Source: Actinomycetota bacterium
GTDB taxonomy: Bacteria; Actinomycetota; Actinomycetes; Nanopelagicales; Nanopelagicaceae
Length of the DNA stretch: 5,755 bases
Direction of reading: 5' to 3'
Assembly: GCA_947496345.1 (NCBI GenBank)
Contig: CANMCL010000062.1
Coordinates: forward strand, 1-5,755
A model generated the notes under the pieces. The model was given only the letters and a program-made list of their open reading frames with translations, did no database searches and had not been told where the DNA came from. Positions 1-5,755 of this stretch are shown here, piece after piece. The translations under genes were made by a program, and so were the position numbers. Each line of letters begins with the position of its first letter. Positions within the stretch are counted from its first letter, which is position 1.

Positions 1-264
1 TCTACCGGAACTAGCTTGGCTGCACCTGGAGCTAATGGTTCAGTATTTGCGATTCTCGAACCGACTACCGCCTTGAAGGGAGTTACGGGCTTCAAGCAGA
101 AAAAAGGACAATCTGTTGCACTTCAATTTGATAGCAAAGGAATACTGATTGGTGCATTTACTGACTTGCTACTAAGCACTCCTTTTGTAGCGGGATACTC
201 TGCAGAAGCTGGGCTTGTAGTTTTAACTTCCTCTGGAGATATTTTGCGCGCTACAGGTCGTTAA
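1..264 (+). CDS. 3' fragment of an unrecognised protein gene (87 visible residues)
   Basis: This frame is open from the first base of the window and ends in TAA at 262-264, so this is the C-terminal part of a longer gene whose start lies to the left. A TTG at position 16 could be read as a start, but the frame continues upstream (Ser-Thr-Gly-Thr-Ser before it) and nothing like a ribosome site precedes it, so I treat it as internal. The visible residues alternate short hydrophobic stretches with Gly, Ser and Thr turns, for example LVVLTSSGDIL near the end. This suggests beta strands, perhaps the last blades of a propeller or another beta-rich fold. There are no cysteines, no transmembrane segment and no catalytic motif I can name. 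Its stop codon is one base from the stop of the converging secreted-protease gene. I do not recognise the family and assign no function. Confidence 0.6.
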   Translation, partial: STGTSLAAPGANGSVFAILEPTTALKGVTGFKQKKGQSVALQFDSKGILIGAFTDLLLSTPFVAGYSAEAGLVVLTSSGDILRATGR

Positions 265-265
265 T

Positions 266-2647
266 TTAAGCAGCGCGGAGTGAGACTAATTTGCCATCTA
301 CCCCAGAGATTAGATAACGGACTTTATTCAAAACTATCCACGCTGAATCAAATCCGTCAATGTTCTGCTCCTTTGCCACTAAAGAAAGTGCATTGGTAGA
401 GATATCTAAAGCGCAAAGACGTTCCTGACAGTTAAAGACAGTGGTCCATCCATTACTGCTCAGGAATTTACTTGGAGTTCCAAAGCCATTTGTAGCAATA
501 GTTTTTACATCATTTGGTGCAGCTAGGTATGTCCAGCGAATTTTCTCCGCTTTTGGGATCGTCAGCGCGGACGAAGTCAGCCAAGTAGCTAATATTCCAC
601 GAGCCCCTTTTTGAAGTGCGACGTCATAACCTGCAACTGCAACTGGTCCAAATGATGTATCAAGGGTTGAGTAGCGCCAAGCCGATGGGCTTACACCACT
701 TCGTTTCGCCACGTGAATAGATCCAGCGGTCACTACTTTTCGCTGGTTAATTGCATCCACGGCGTCATAGAGCAAAACCGTCTCTCTACCGTCGAATAGT
801 GCATCTAAATGAAAAGCCACATCTCCTGTAGTTCGGCCATCTGTTTTGCGATCACCATCGACAAGTTCATATTTCCATTCTTTGCTACCACTAGCTTTTA
901 CAGCGCCCAATAAAATGCCCTGAGACTCATCACGATAGAAGACTTGTACACCGACTGAGCTAACTGAACAAGCATTGGCAACGCTCACATCGCTAGCAGT
1001 ACGGACACGAATGGGGTCTTCATACTTATTCACAGCTGCGCCGTTACCGTCAATCACTTCAAATTTAAAAGTTCTGCCATCGTATGTTGCATATCTAAGA
1101 TCTTTATCAACGGAATCCGAATAGAACATATGTAAGGTCTGGACTTTTCCAGATCCACTTACGCAGGCAGATATATCACCAGCAATCGGATTTCTGGTGC
1201 GGCCGGCAGAACCGCCGCGTCCATCCACAATCAATCTGCTCCAAAGTTTTCCGTTCCAAAGTGCAACTTTAAGTGCGCCGTTAAAATCATCTTGATAGAT
1301 AATTGCGGGATTTCCATTAAATGTAACCGTGGTTAAATGCTTAGCATTCGCATTTGAATCAATAACCTTCTTGGCCCAACCTGCCTTTGGCGTGATCGCA
1401 TTTGTCGCAACTGGCACAGAAGTTCCGAGTGAATTTGATGCAGTGATAGTGAAGGTATAAGAAGTGCCATTTTTTAGCCCAGAAAATATCGCTGGGCTAT
1501 TGGTAAAGCTCTTCTCTGCGCCAGTTTTATCATTCTTAACTGTGTAACTCGTTATCTGAGCAGCGCGGGCATTGGCTGGTGGGTCGAATTTAACTATTGC
1601 TCCAGAATCAGAAATTAGTGCTTCTGCGTTTCGGACAACCTGAGGGATACCGACTGCAATTCCTACCGGCGGTTTAGCGCGTAAATCTTGCATCATTGCT
1701 AGCAATAAAGGCCCTGGTTCGTGAAAAACTTCACCCGCTGCCAAATTAGGGGACATCACTGCATTTTTACCAGCATTATCAAATTCGTTTTCATCTAAGT
1801 GGCTTGTAGAAGATCCATCTTCATATTTCTTTGGTGAGTGTAGAAGTGGTTTAACTCCACCATTAGCTGCAATTCCGTTGGCACCTGACCAAACTAACTT
1901 TGAAGTAAGCGCTTCACCGAGTTCAAGTGATGGAGACGGTAGATCAGAGAGCCTACGACCATCGCCAGTTTGAACGTAGGCATCAAATGGTGTTGGTTGA
2001 TCTATTGACCCATAGCCGAAGAATTCATCATAACTACTGGTAGATAGGAACCCCAAGCCGTGTGCCATTTCGTGCAACATCACAGATTGCAGATCGTATT
2101 CAGTTTTGCTCGGACCAACTCCGCCTCCGCGATACCAATCCGCTAATGAGTTCACCGCGATAATCATTTCTGGGTTATCGCCATCTAGATCTTTACCAGC
2201 CAAAGCATTTGCTAGAGCAGATGGATACCAAAGACTTGGATCAGGAGCGCCGACAAAATTTGCAAAATAGCTTCCGGGACGTGCACTTCCTAAAACGCCG
2301 TATGAAGAAGAACGCCCCCAGGTTGCTTCGATGTGAATAGGAACTTTAGATTCAAAATTCTCTGCCCAAACATCAACGGCTGCCTGCATTTGAACTTTCG
2401 TCCACTCTGGAAAATTATTGAATTTAACAATAATTTTTGCCTTCTTCTCTAAATTAGCTACCTTAGGTTTTGGCGACTGGAGGCTAGTAGTGGCAGGTCC
2501 CGCATAAACATTTCCCCATTGTGTGGCTGGTCTAACTAAAACTTGAGATTGCGCAGCGGATGGAGTCGTGAATCCAGCTAAAAAGATCGCAAAAGATATG
2601 GCGATTGCGAAGGATCGCTTCAAAGATCTCACTTTTTTCCTCGCCAT
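266..2647 (-). CDS. Secreted HExxH zinc metalloprotease with fibronectin type III and beta-propeller-like C-terminus
   Basis: A likely secreted peptidase of 793 residues counted from the ATG at 2647. Residues 1-32 form a signal peptide: a basic start (MARKK...KR), a hydrophobic core and a likely cut after the SAA at 30-32. The protease domain spans about 70-325. HEMAH at 192-196, followed by Gly199, gives two zinc ligands and catalytic Glu193. The metzincin third-ligand slot is Ser202, but SHLDE at 282-286 followed by a Met-turn-like VMSP (Met298) supplies a likely third ligand, His283. That spacing resembles leishmanolysin (M8), where the third His is also distant. A fibronectin type III domain lies at about 337-419 (LKNGTSYTFTITASNSLG). 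Residues 424-793 hold recurring strand units suggesting a propeller. Cys740 and Cys745 could form a disulfide. An in-frame TTG at 2656 would add three residues. The ATG is preferred because it gives a normal signal-peptide start; neither has a clear Shine-Dalgarno site. Substrate is unknown. It is transcribed alone, divergent from the 2683 gene. Confidence 0.85.
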   Translation of the reverse strand: MARKKVRSLKRSFAIAISFAIFLAGFTTPSAAQSQVLVRPATQWGNVYAGPATTSLQSPKPKVANLEKKAKIIVKFNNFPEWTKVQMQAAVDVWAENFESKVPIHIEATWGRSSSYGVLGSARPGSYFANFVGAPDPSLWYPSALANALAGKDLDGDNPEMIIAVNSLADWYRGGGVGPSKTEYDLQSVMLHEMAHGLGFLSTSSYDEFFGYGSIDQPTPFDAYVQTGDGRRLSDLPSPSLELGEALTSKLVWSGANGIAANGGVKPLLHSPKKYEDGSSTSHLDENEFDNAGKNAVMSPNLAAGEVFHEPGPLLLAMMQDLRAKPPVGIAVGIPQVVRNAEALISDSGAIVKFDPPANARAAQITSYTVKNDKTGAEKSFTNSPAIFSGLKNGTSYTFTITASNSLGTSVPVATNAITPKAGWAKKVIDSNANAKHLTTVTFNGNPAIIYQDDFNGALKVALWNGKLWSRLIVDGRGGSAGRTRNPIAGDISACVSGSGKVQTLHMFYSDSVDKDLRYATYDGRTFKFEVIDGNGAAVNKYEDPIRVRTASDVSVANACSVSSVGVQVFYRDESQGILLGAVKASGSKEWKYELVDGDRKTDGRTTGDVAFHLDALFDGRETVLLYDAVDAINQRKVVTAGSIHVAKRSGVSPSAWRYSTLDTSFGPVAVAGYDVALQKGARGILATWLTSSALTIPKAEKIRWTYLAAPNDVKTIATNGFGTPSKFLSSNGWTTVFNCQERLCALDISTNALSLVAKEQNIDGFDSAWIVLNKVRYLISGVDGKLVSLRAA

Positions 2648-2682
2648 AGCGCCCAACGGTATCAGGATGCGAGAATGTCCCC
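2648..2682. promoter_or_regulatory. Divergent intergenic region carrying both promoters
   Basis: Only 35 bases separate the ATG of the secreted-protease gene (minus strand, 2647) from the ATG of the small-protein gene (plus strand, 2683), and just 26 if the protease starts at its TTG. Both genes must be transcribed outward from here or from within the opposite coding region. On the minus strand TGATACC, about 11-17 bases before the ATG, is a weak -10-like element. On the plus strand GAGAAT lies 7-12 bases before the ATG. Neither start has a convincing GGAGG site at normal spacing. This fits leaderless or near-leaderless transcripts, which are common in actinobacteria. The promoter elements are inference; only the short divergent gap is directly seen. 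Confidence 0.4.
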
Positions 2683-3018
2683 ATGTCCTCCGAAAGCACT
2701 CATACTGATTTGAATCAGGTAATTGCTCGTATGAAATCTGAGCGACCAGCGGTTCTTAATTTTTCCTCAGAATCAGCACGACCTGAGCCCACCTTAGAAG
2801 AAGCCCGCGGGGAGTTAGCTAGCGCAATTGGCCAATTGGCTCACACGATTTTCTCAAAGAAGTATGGACCACTAGTCGGAACTGTTACTAAGACAACAGC
2901 AGAAACAGTTTTGAAAAACGCTGAGGAGAATTTGTATCGTGCAAAAGGTGATGCGACTCTGGTAATTCAAGAGCTAGTCGACCGAGCATTTACCTCAAAG
3001 CAATCTAAGAAAAAATGA
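2683..3018 (+). CDS. Small helical protein of unknown function, upstream partner of the glutaredoxin-like gene
   Basis: A 111-residue protein that I do not recognise. Residues 1-35 are polar and probably flexible (MSSESTHTDLNQ, then SSESARPEP). Residues 37-103 look largely alpha-helical with heptad-like spacing of hydrophobics, including EEARGELASAIGQLAHTIF and later TTAETVLKNAEENLY and VIQELVDRAF. The C-terminus is very basic (SKQSKKK). There are no cysteines, no signal peptide and no transmembrane segment, so it is probably cytoplasmic. The basic tail could contact nucleic acid or membrane, but this is speculation. The ATG at 2683 is the first plausible start. A second ATG at 2675 is out of frame. 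The stop TGA overlaps the next gene's ATG as ATGA at 3015-3018, so the two genes are almost certainly co-transcribed and translationally coupled. Confidence 0.75.
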   Translation: MSSESTHTDLNQVIARMKSERPAVLNFSSESARPEPTLEEARGELASAIGQLAHTIFSKKYGPLVGTVTKTTAETVLKNAEENLYRAKGDATLVIQELVDRAFTSKQSKKK

Positions 3019-3269
3019 GTAACTTAATAACAATCTACTCGCGCCATGGGTGCCATCTTTGCGAAGTTGCTGAAACAACTCTTACCGACCTAAAAGATGA
3101 GCTTAAATTTGAGATAGAAGTTAGATACATCGATGGTTCAAATGAATTAGAAAAGTTGTACGGGCACGAAGTGCCAGTTATACATATTGATGGAGAGCAC
3201 CACGACTTTTATAAAGTCGATCCCGAAAGATTTAAATCTTCCCTTGAAAAACATCGTCAGCGTCAATAA
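3015..3269 (+). CDS. Glutaredoxin-like (DUF836-type) thioredoxin-fold protein
   Basis: An 84-residue small thioredoxin-fold protein. It opens with a beta strand, ITIYSRHGC, leading into a CHLC redox motif at Cys13-Cys16, and has the family's cis-proline loop at GHEVPV (Pro54), followed by the strand IHIDG. Length, the CxxC at the end of strand one and the VPV loop match the glutaredoxin-like DUF836 family (Pfam PF05768) rather than classical CPYC glutaredoxins. It lacks the glutathione-binding TGG-like motif of true glutaredoxins. By analogy it would carry out dithiol-disulfide exchange in the cytoplasm; reductant and partners are unknown. In several actinobacteria a similar gene sits near rex and hemA (from memory). 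Here it instead follows an unrecognised 111-residue gene through an ATGA overlap, and no heme gene is in view. Its last 38 bases overlap the 3' end of xpb on the opposite strand. Confidence 0.88.
   Translation: MSNLITIYSRHGCHLCEVAETTLTDLKDELKFEIEVRYIDGSNELEKLYGHEVPVIHIDGEHHDFYKVDPERFKSSLEKHRQRQ
3232..3269. other. 38-base tail-to-tail overlap of the glutaredoxin-like gene and xpb
   Basis: The glutaredoxin-like gene (plus strand) ends at 3269 and xpb (minus strand) ends at 3232, so the same 38 base pairs encode the last residues of both proteins. The XPB side gives the YRIIDADDVFQGKI tail; the glutaredoxin-like side gives the SLEKHRQRQ tail. No hairpin followed by a T-run is seen in or near the overlap. 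The two mRNAs therefore probably share complementary 3' ends, and each transcript must terminate inside the opposing gene or by a factor-dependent route. Confidence 0.85.
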
Positions 3270-4881
3270 TTCGGTATGAGTAACCTTGCTCCGCCAGGAA
3301 GCGTTGGCGATTCTGTGCAAAATCTTGATCGATAGTGTCGCGTGAGACTACAGAATAAAACTTTGCACCACGGCCATCGGCCTTTGGACGAACGATACGT
3401 CCGAGTCTTTGCGCTTCTTCTTGGCGCGAACCAAATGCACCAGATACCTGGATCGCAATTGTCGCTTCCGGAAGATCAATTGAAAAGTTAGCGACTTTTG
3501 ATACAACTAGGCAAGTGATTTCACCAGTTCGGAAGGCGGCAAATAACCTTTCGCGTTCTTTAATTGGAGTCTCACCTTTAATAACCGGAACGCCTAAAGT
3601 CTCTGATAAATCATCTAATTGATCGATGTATTGACCGATTACGAGTATTTGTTCTCCCGCGTGAAGATCCACCAATTTTTCAACGACATTGCGCTTGGTT
3701 CGAGTCGTTGCGCAGTAGCGATATCGCTCTTCAGGTTCTGCGGTCGCATAAGAAAGTCGCTCTGCTTCTGTCAGGTTCACGCGTACTTCAATACATTCTG
3801 CCGGGGCAATATAACCCTGTGCTTCGATCTCTTTCCAAGGTACATCAAAACGCTTTGGCCCAATAAGTGAAAAGACTTCGCCTTCCATGCCATCTTCACG
3901 AACTAAAGTGGCGGTAAGGCCTAAGCGGCGGCGCGATTGAATATCTGCAGTAAATCGGAAGATTGGCGCAGGAAGTAAGTGGACTTCATCATAAATAATT
4001 AAGCCCCAGTCGTGGGTATCGAATAAATCTAAATGTGAGTAAACGCCATTCTTTTTCTTGGTCATAACTTGATAAGTCGCAATTGTTACTGGGCGAATCT
4101 CTTTCTTCGCTCCAGAATATTCACCAATCTCATCTTCATTTAAAGTTGTTCGGCGCAATAACTCATCACGCCATTGACGCGCCGCCACGGTGTTGGTCAC
4201 CAAAATAAGAGTCGTTGCCTTGGCGTGGGCCATCGCAGCTGCGCCAACAATTGTCTTTCCTGCACCACATGGAAGAACTACTACGCCTGAACCACCGTGC
4301 CAAAATCCTTCGGCTGCTAATTCTTGATAGGGGCGGATCTTCCAATCGTTCTGCTTAAGTGAAATTTCATGGGCTTGACCATCAACGTACCCGGCAAAAT
4401 CTTCTGCTGGCCAACCGAGTCGAAGCAGCGATTGTTTAATTGCACCGCGCTGGCTGGGATGAACCACAATAGTTTCGGGATCGATGCGAACACCCAAGAG
4501 CGGAGCGATCTTCTTCGCGCGAATAACTTCTTCCAAAACACCAACATCGGTTGTGATCAAGATTAGCCCGTGCACTGGGTCGGCTTCTAAACGCAAACGC
4601 CCGTAGCGCGACATAGTTTCAGCAACATCTACAAGAAGAGAATGCGGAACTGCATATCGTGAATATTTGATCAAAGTATCGATGACTAGCTCTGCATCGT
4701 GGCCAGCAGCGCGCGCATTCCATAAGCCCAGGTTGGTTAATCGATAAGTATGGATATGTTCTGGTGAACGTTCTAGTTCAGCAAATGGCGCGATCGCGCG
4801 ACGACATTCTGTTGAAAGGGGATGATCGATATCTAGCAGAAGCGTTTTATCGCTCTGGACAATTAGCGGGCCTTCGCTCAT
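3232..4881 (-). CDS. xpb: DNA repair helicase XPB (superfamily 2, mycobacterial type)
   Basis: A 549-residue ATP-dependent 3'-5' DNA helicase/translocase of the XPB/Rad25 family, cytoplasmic, expected to act in DNA repair. Residues 1-130 match the N-terminal Helicase_C_3-type domain of bacterial XPB (HTYRLTNLGLWNA). IRPYQ at 182-186 opens helicase domain 1. Walker A is CGAGKT at 205-210 (Lys209), the DEVH box is 298-301, motif III is TAT at 323-325, and the XPB-typical RED motif is 328-330. Helicase domain 2 carries motif V (SKVANFSIDLPEA, 461-473) and motif VI (QRLGRIVRPK, 491-500, with arginine-finger candidates Arg495 and Arg498). All catalytic motifs are intact, and the length is close to mycobacterial XPB (about 540-550). 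ATG at 4881 overlaps the M20 peptidase stop as ATGA, indicating one transcript and coupled translation. The archaeal partner nuclease Bax1 is absent from the window. The C-terminal codons overlap the converging glutaredoxin-like gene. Confidence 0.96.
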   Translation of the reverse strand: MSEGPLIVQSDKTLLLDIDHPLSTECRRAIAPFAELERSPEHIHTYRLTNLGLWNARAAGHDAELVIDTLIKYSRYAVPHSLLVDVAETMSRYGRLRLEADPVHGLILITTDVGVLEEVIRAKKIAPLLGVRIDPETIVVHPSQRGAIKQSLLRLGWPAEDFAGYVDGQAHEISLKQNDWKIRPYQELAAEGFWHGGSGVVVLPCGAGKTIVGAAAMAHAKATTLILVTNTVAARQWRDELLRRTTLNEDEIGEYSGAKKEIRPVTIATYQVMTKKKNGVYSHLDLFDTHDWGLIIYDEVHLLPAPIFRFTADIQSRRRLGLTATLVREDGMEGEVFSLIGPKRFDVPWKEIEAQGYIAPAECIEVRVNLTEAERLSYATAEPEERYRYCATTRTKRNVVEKLVDLHAGEQILVIGQYIDQLDDLSETLGVPVIKGETPIKERERLFAAFRTGEITCLVVSKVANFSIDLPEATIAIQVSGAFGSRQEEAQRLGRIVRPKADGRGAKFYSVVSRDTIDQDFAQNRQRFLAEQGYSYRIIDADDVFQGKI

Positions 4882-5755
4882 TTCAGCAAATCTTTAATAA
4901 ATGCGTGGAGCAAGGCGCTACGTTCTTCAATAGATTTCAAACTTAGCCATTCACTTGGCGCGTGTGCACCACCACCGACGGCACCTAATCCATCAAGAAC
5001 TTGCGCGCCAGCAGCCGCTGCGAAATTAGCATCGCTGGCTCCACCTACTTCGGCACAACCTAGCGGCGCCATTCCAATTGATTTTGCAACTTGTTCAACT
5101 CTTTCGTAAAGCGCTTTCGTCGACGATGGCTGAAGTGGAGGACGATTTAGTCCACCTGTTATCTCTAAGCGTGCGCCGGAAACCGTCGCCTTAAGGGACT
5201 TGATAGCTGCATCAACTCGTTCAATTTCAGATTGTGCAAATGAGCGTGCATCGATTTCAAGAACTGCTTGATCCGAAACGGTATTAGCGCTATTGCCAGA
5301 TTTCAATAAAGTTGGAACAACAGTTGTTCCGTGCTCTTTATTTTCTAGCGCAGCAAGTTGGAGAATAACGTGGGCAATTTCAACAGTTGCGTTAACGCCC
5401 TTTTCTGGTTCTAGACCAGCATGCGCTGCCAATCCGTGCACAGTCACTTTGTACATCGCTGTGCCCTTACGGCCAGTTTTAACTTTGCCATCTAGTGATG
5501 CCTCTAAAACTAATACTGCTTCGGCAGCGGCGGATAGCTCCATAATTAATTCTCGTGAAGCAAAAGAACCGGTTTCCTCATCGGTAGTCGCAACTAGGGC
5601 CACACGATCTGCAGCACCATCAATATCCTTTAGTGCAAAGAGAGCTTGTACAAAGCCCGCCTTCATATCAAAGACTCCAGGGCCGCGAATGACATCGCCT
5701 TTAACTTCCCAAAGTGGTTGATACGAACCGTGCGGCCAAACTGTGTCGAGATGAG
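4878..5755 (-). CDS. M20-family zinc metallopeptidase (carboxypeptidase G2-like), N-terminus beyond the window
   Basis: The last 291 residues of an M20 peptidase. The frame runs to the window edge (first whole codon ends at 5753), so the internal Met at 5666 is not the start. The full two-zinc set is visible, numbered from the first visible residue: His1-Leu-Asp3 followed by TVWP, bridging Asp29 in GPGVFDMKAG, catalytic Glu59 and zinc ligand Glu60 in TTDEETGS, Glu84 in VLEASLDG, and His264 in GGGAHAPSEW. The dimerisation/lid domain lies between about 100 and 210 and includes VTVHGLAAHAG and GVNATVEIAHVILQL. The pattern is closest to glutamate carboxypeptidase/CPG2-type enzymes, which remove a C-terminal residue or hydrolyse N-acyl amino acids. 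The exact substrate cannot be read from sequence. Only the start, the residues before the HLD motif and the promoter are missing, probably about 80-100 residues. It is upstream of xpb in the same operon (ATGA overlap). Confidence 0.92.
   Translation of the reverse strand, partial: HLDTVWPHGSYQPLWEVKGDVIRGPGVFDMKAGFVQALFALKDIDGAADRVALVATTDEETGSFASRELIMELSAAAEAVLVLEASLDGKVKTGRKGTAMYKVTVHGLAAHAGLEPEKGVNATVEIAHVILQLAALENKEHGTTVVPTLLKSGNSANTVSDQAVLEIDARSFAQSEIERVDAAIKSLKATVSGARLEITGGLNRPPLQPSSTKALYERVEQVAKSIGMAPLGCAEVGGASDANFAAAAGAQVLDGLGAVGGGAHAPSEWLSLKSIEERSALLHAFIKDLLK

Noticed and set aside
3010..3018. A6 run just before the TGA of the small-protein gene as a programmed -1 frameshift site that would fuse it to the glutaredoxin-like protein
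   Set aside because: It is not a full X-XXY-YYZ slippery heptamer and no downstream stimulatory structure is evident. The ATGA overlap explains the arrangement more simply.
3373..3386. GGCCATCGGCC inverted repeat as a terminator stem for xpb
   Set aside because: It lies inside the xpb coding region upstream of its stop, has only a four-base stem and is not followed by a T-run.
3619..3870. Plus-strand open frame of 83 codons opposite xpb
   Set aside because: It lies fully antisense to conserved helicase motif regions, has no family resemblance, and its composition is that of a reverse-complement reading.
4788..4799. GCGCGATCGCGC palindrome containing the cyanobacterial HIP1-like octamer GCGATCGC
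   Set aside because: It was noticed once only, within conserved xpb coding sequence, and the gene content does not suggest a cyanobacterium.
4317..4946. Several short open frames on both strands within or across the 5' part of xpb
   Set aside because: The xpb frame is unambiguous here, with a conserved N-terminal domain. The others carry no motifs and no credible ribosome sites.
5664..5666. ATG at 5666 as the start of the M20 peptidase
   Set aside because: The same frame continues upstream with the essential HLDTVWP and GPGVFD zinc-binding residues, so this Met is the one in the conserved DMKAG motif.
5293..5721. Plus-strand open frame of 142 codons opposite the M20 peptidase
   Set aside because: It is antisense to the M20 zinc-binding and dimerisation regions, and its Ser/Ala/Thr-rich translation is typical of a shadow frame.

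Overview
The window looks like chromosome from a streamlined, moderate-GC actinobacterium. The case rests on three observations. The 549-residue XPB-type helicase is very close in sequence pattern and length to the mycobacterial XPB group. Genes are packed with almost no intergenic DNA: 4-base ATGA overlaps, a 38-base tail-to-tail overlap and a 1-base gap between converging stops. Base composition is far below that of most soil actinobacteria (mid-40s % GC by eye). A freshwater Nanopelagicales (acI, 'Ca. Planktophila/Nanopelagicus') type genome is my best guess. It is an inference, not a database result.

Layout. Positions 1-264 (+) hold the 3' end of an unrecognised gene. It meets tail to tail, with one base between stops, a large secreted protein gene on the minus strand (266-2647). 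That protein has a signal peptide, an HExxHxxG zinc-protease domain with a distant putative third ligand, one fibronectin type III domain and a C-terminal beta-propeller-like repeat region. A 35-base divergent gap (2648-2682) separates it from a plus-strand pair: a small helical protein of unknown function (2683-3018) and a glutaredoxin-like CxxC protein (3015-3269), joined by ATGA. The glutaredoxin-like gene overlaps by 38 bases the 3' end of the minus-strand xpb helicase gene (3232-4881). xpb is in turn ATGA-coupled to the upstream M20-family metallopeptidase gene (4878-5755), which runs off the right edge.

How the genes relate. There are two transcriptional pairs (small protein + glutaredoxin-like; M20 peptidase + xpb), one single secreted-protease gene and one fragment. 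The pairs share overlaps, but no common pathway is evident. xpb is a DNA repair/remodelling ATPase, the M20 enzyme a cytosolic amidohydrolase, the glutaredoxin-like protein a thiol redox protein, and the large protein acts outside the membrane. No RNA gene, mobile element, CRISPR array, clear terminator or stretch of more than 300 bases without a gene was seen. I found no convincing new multi-gene system. The most unusual items are the architecture of the secreted protease and the overlapping convergent gene ends.
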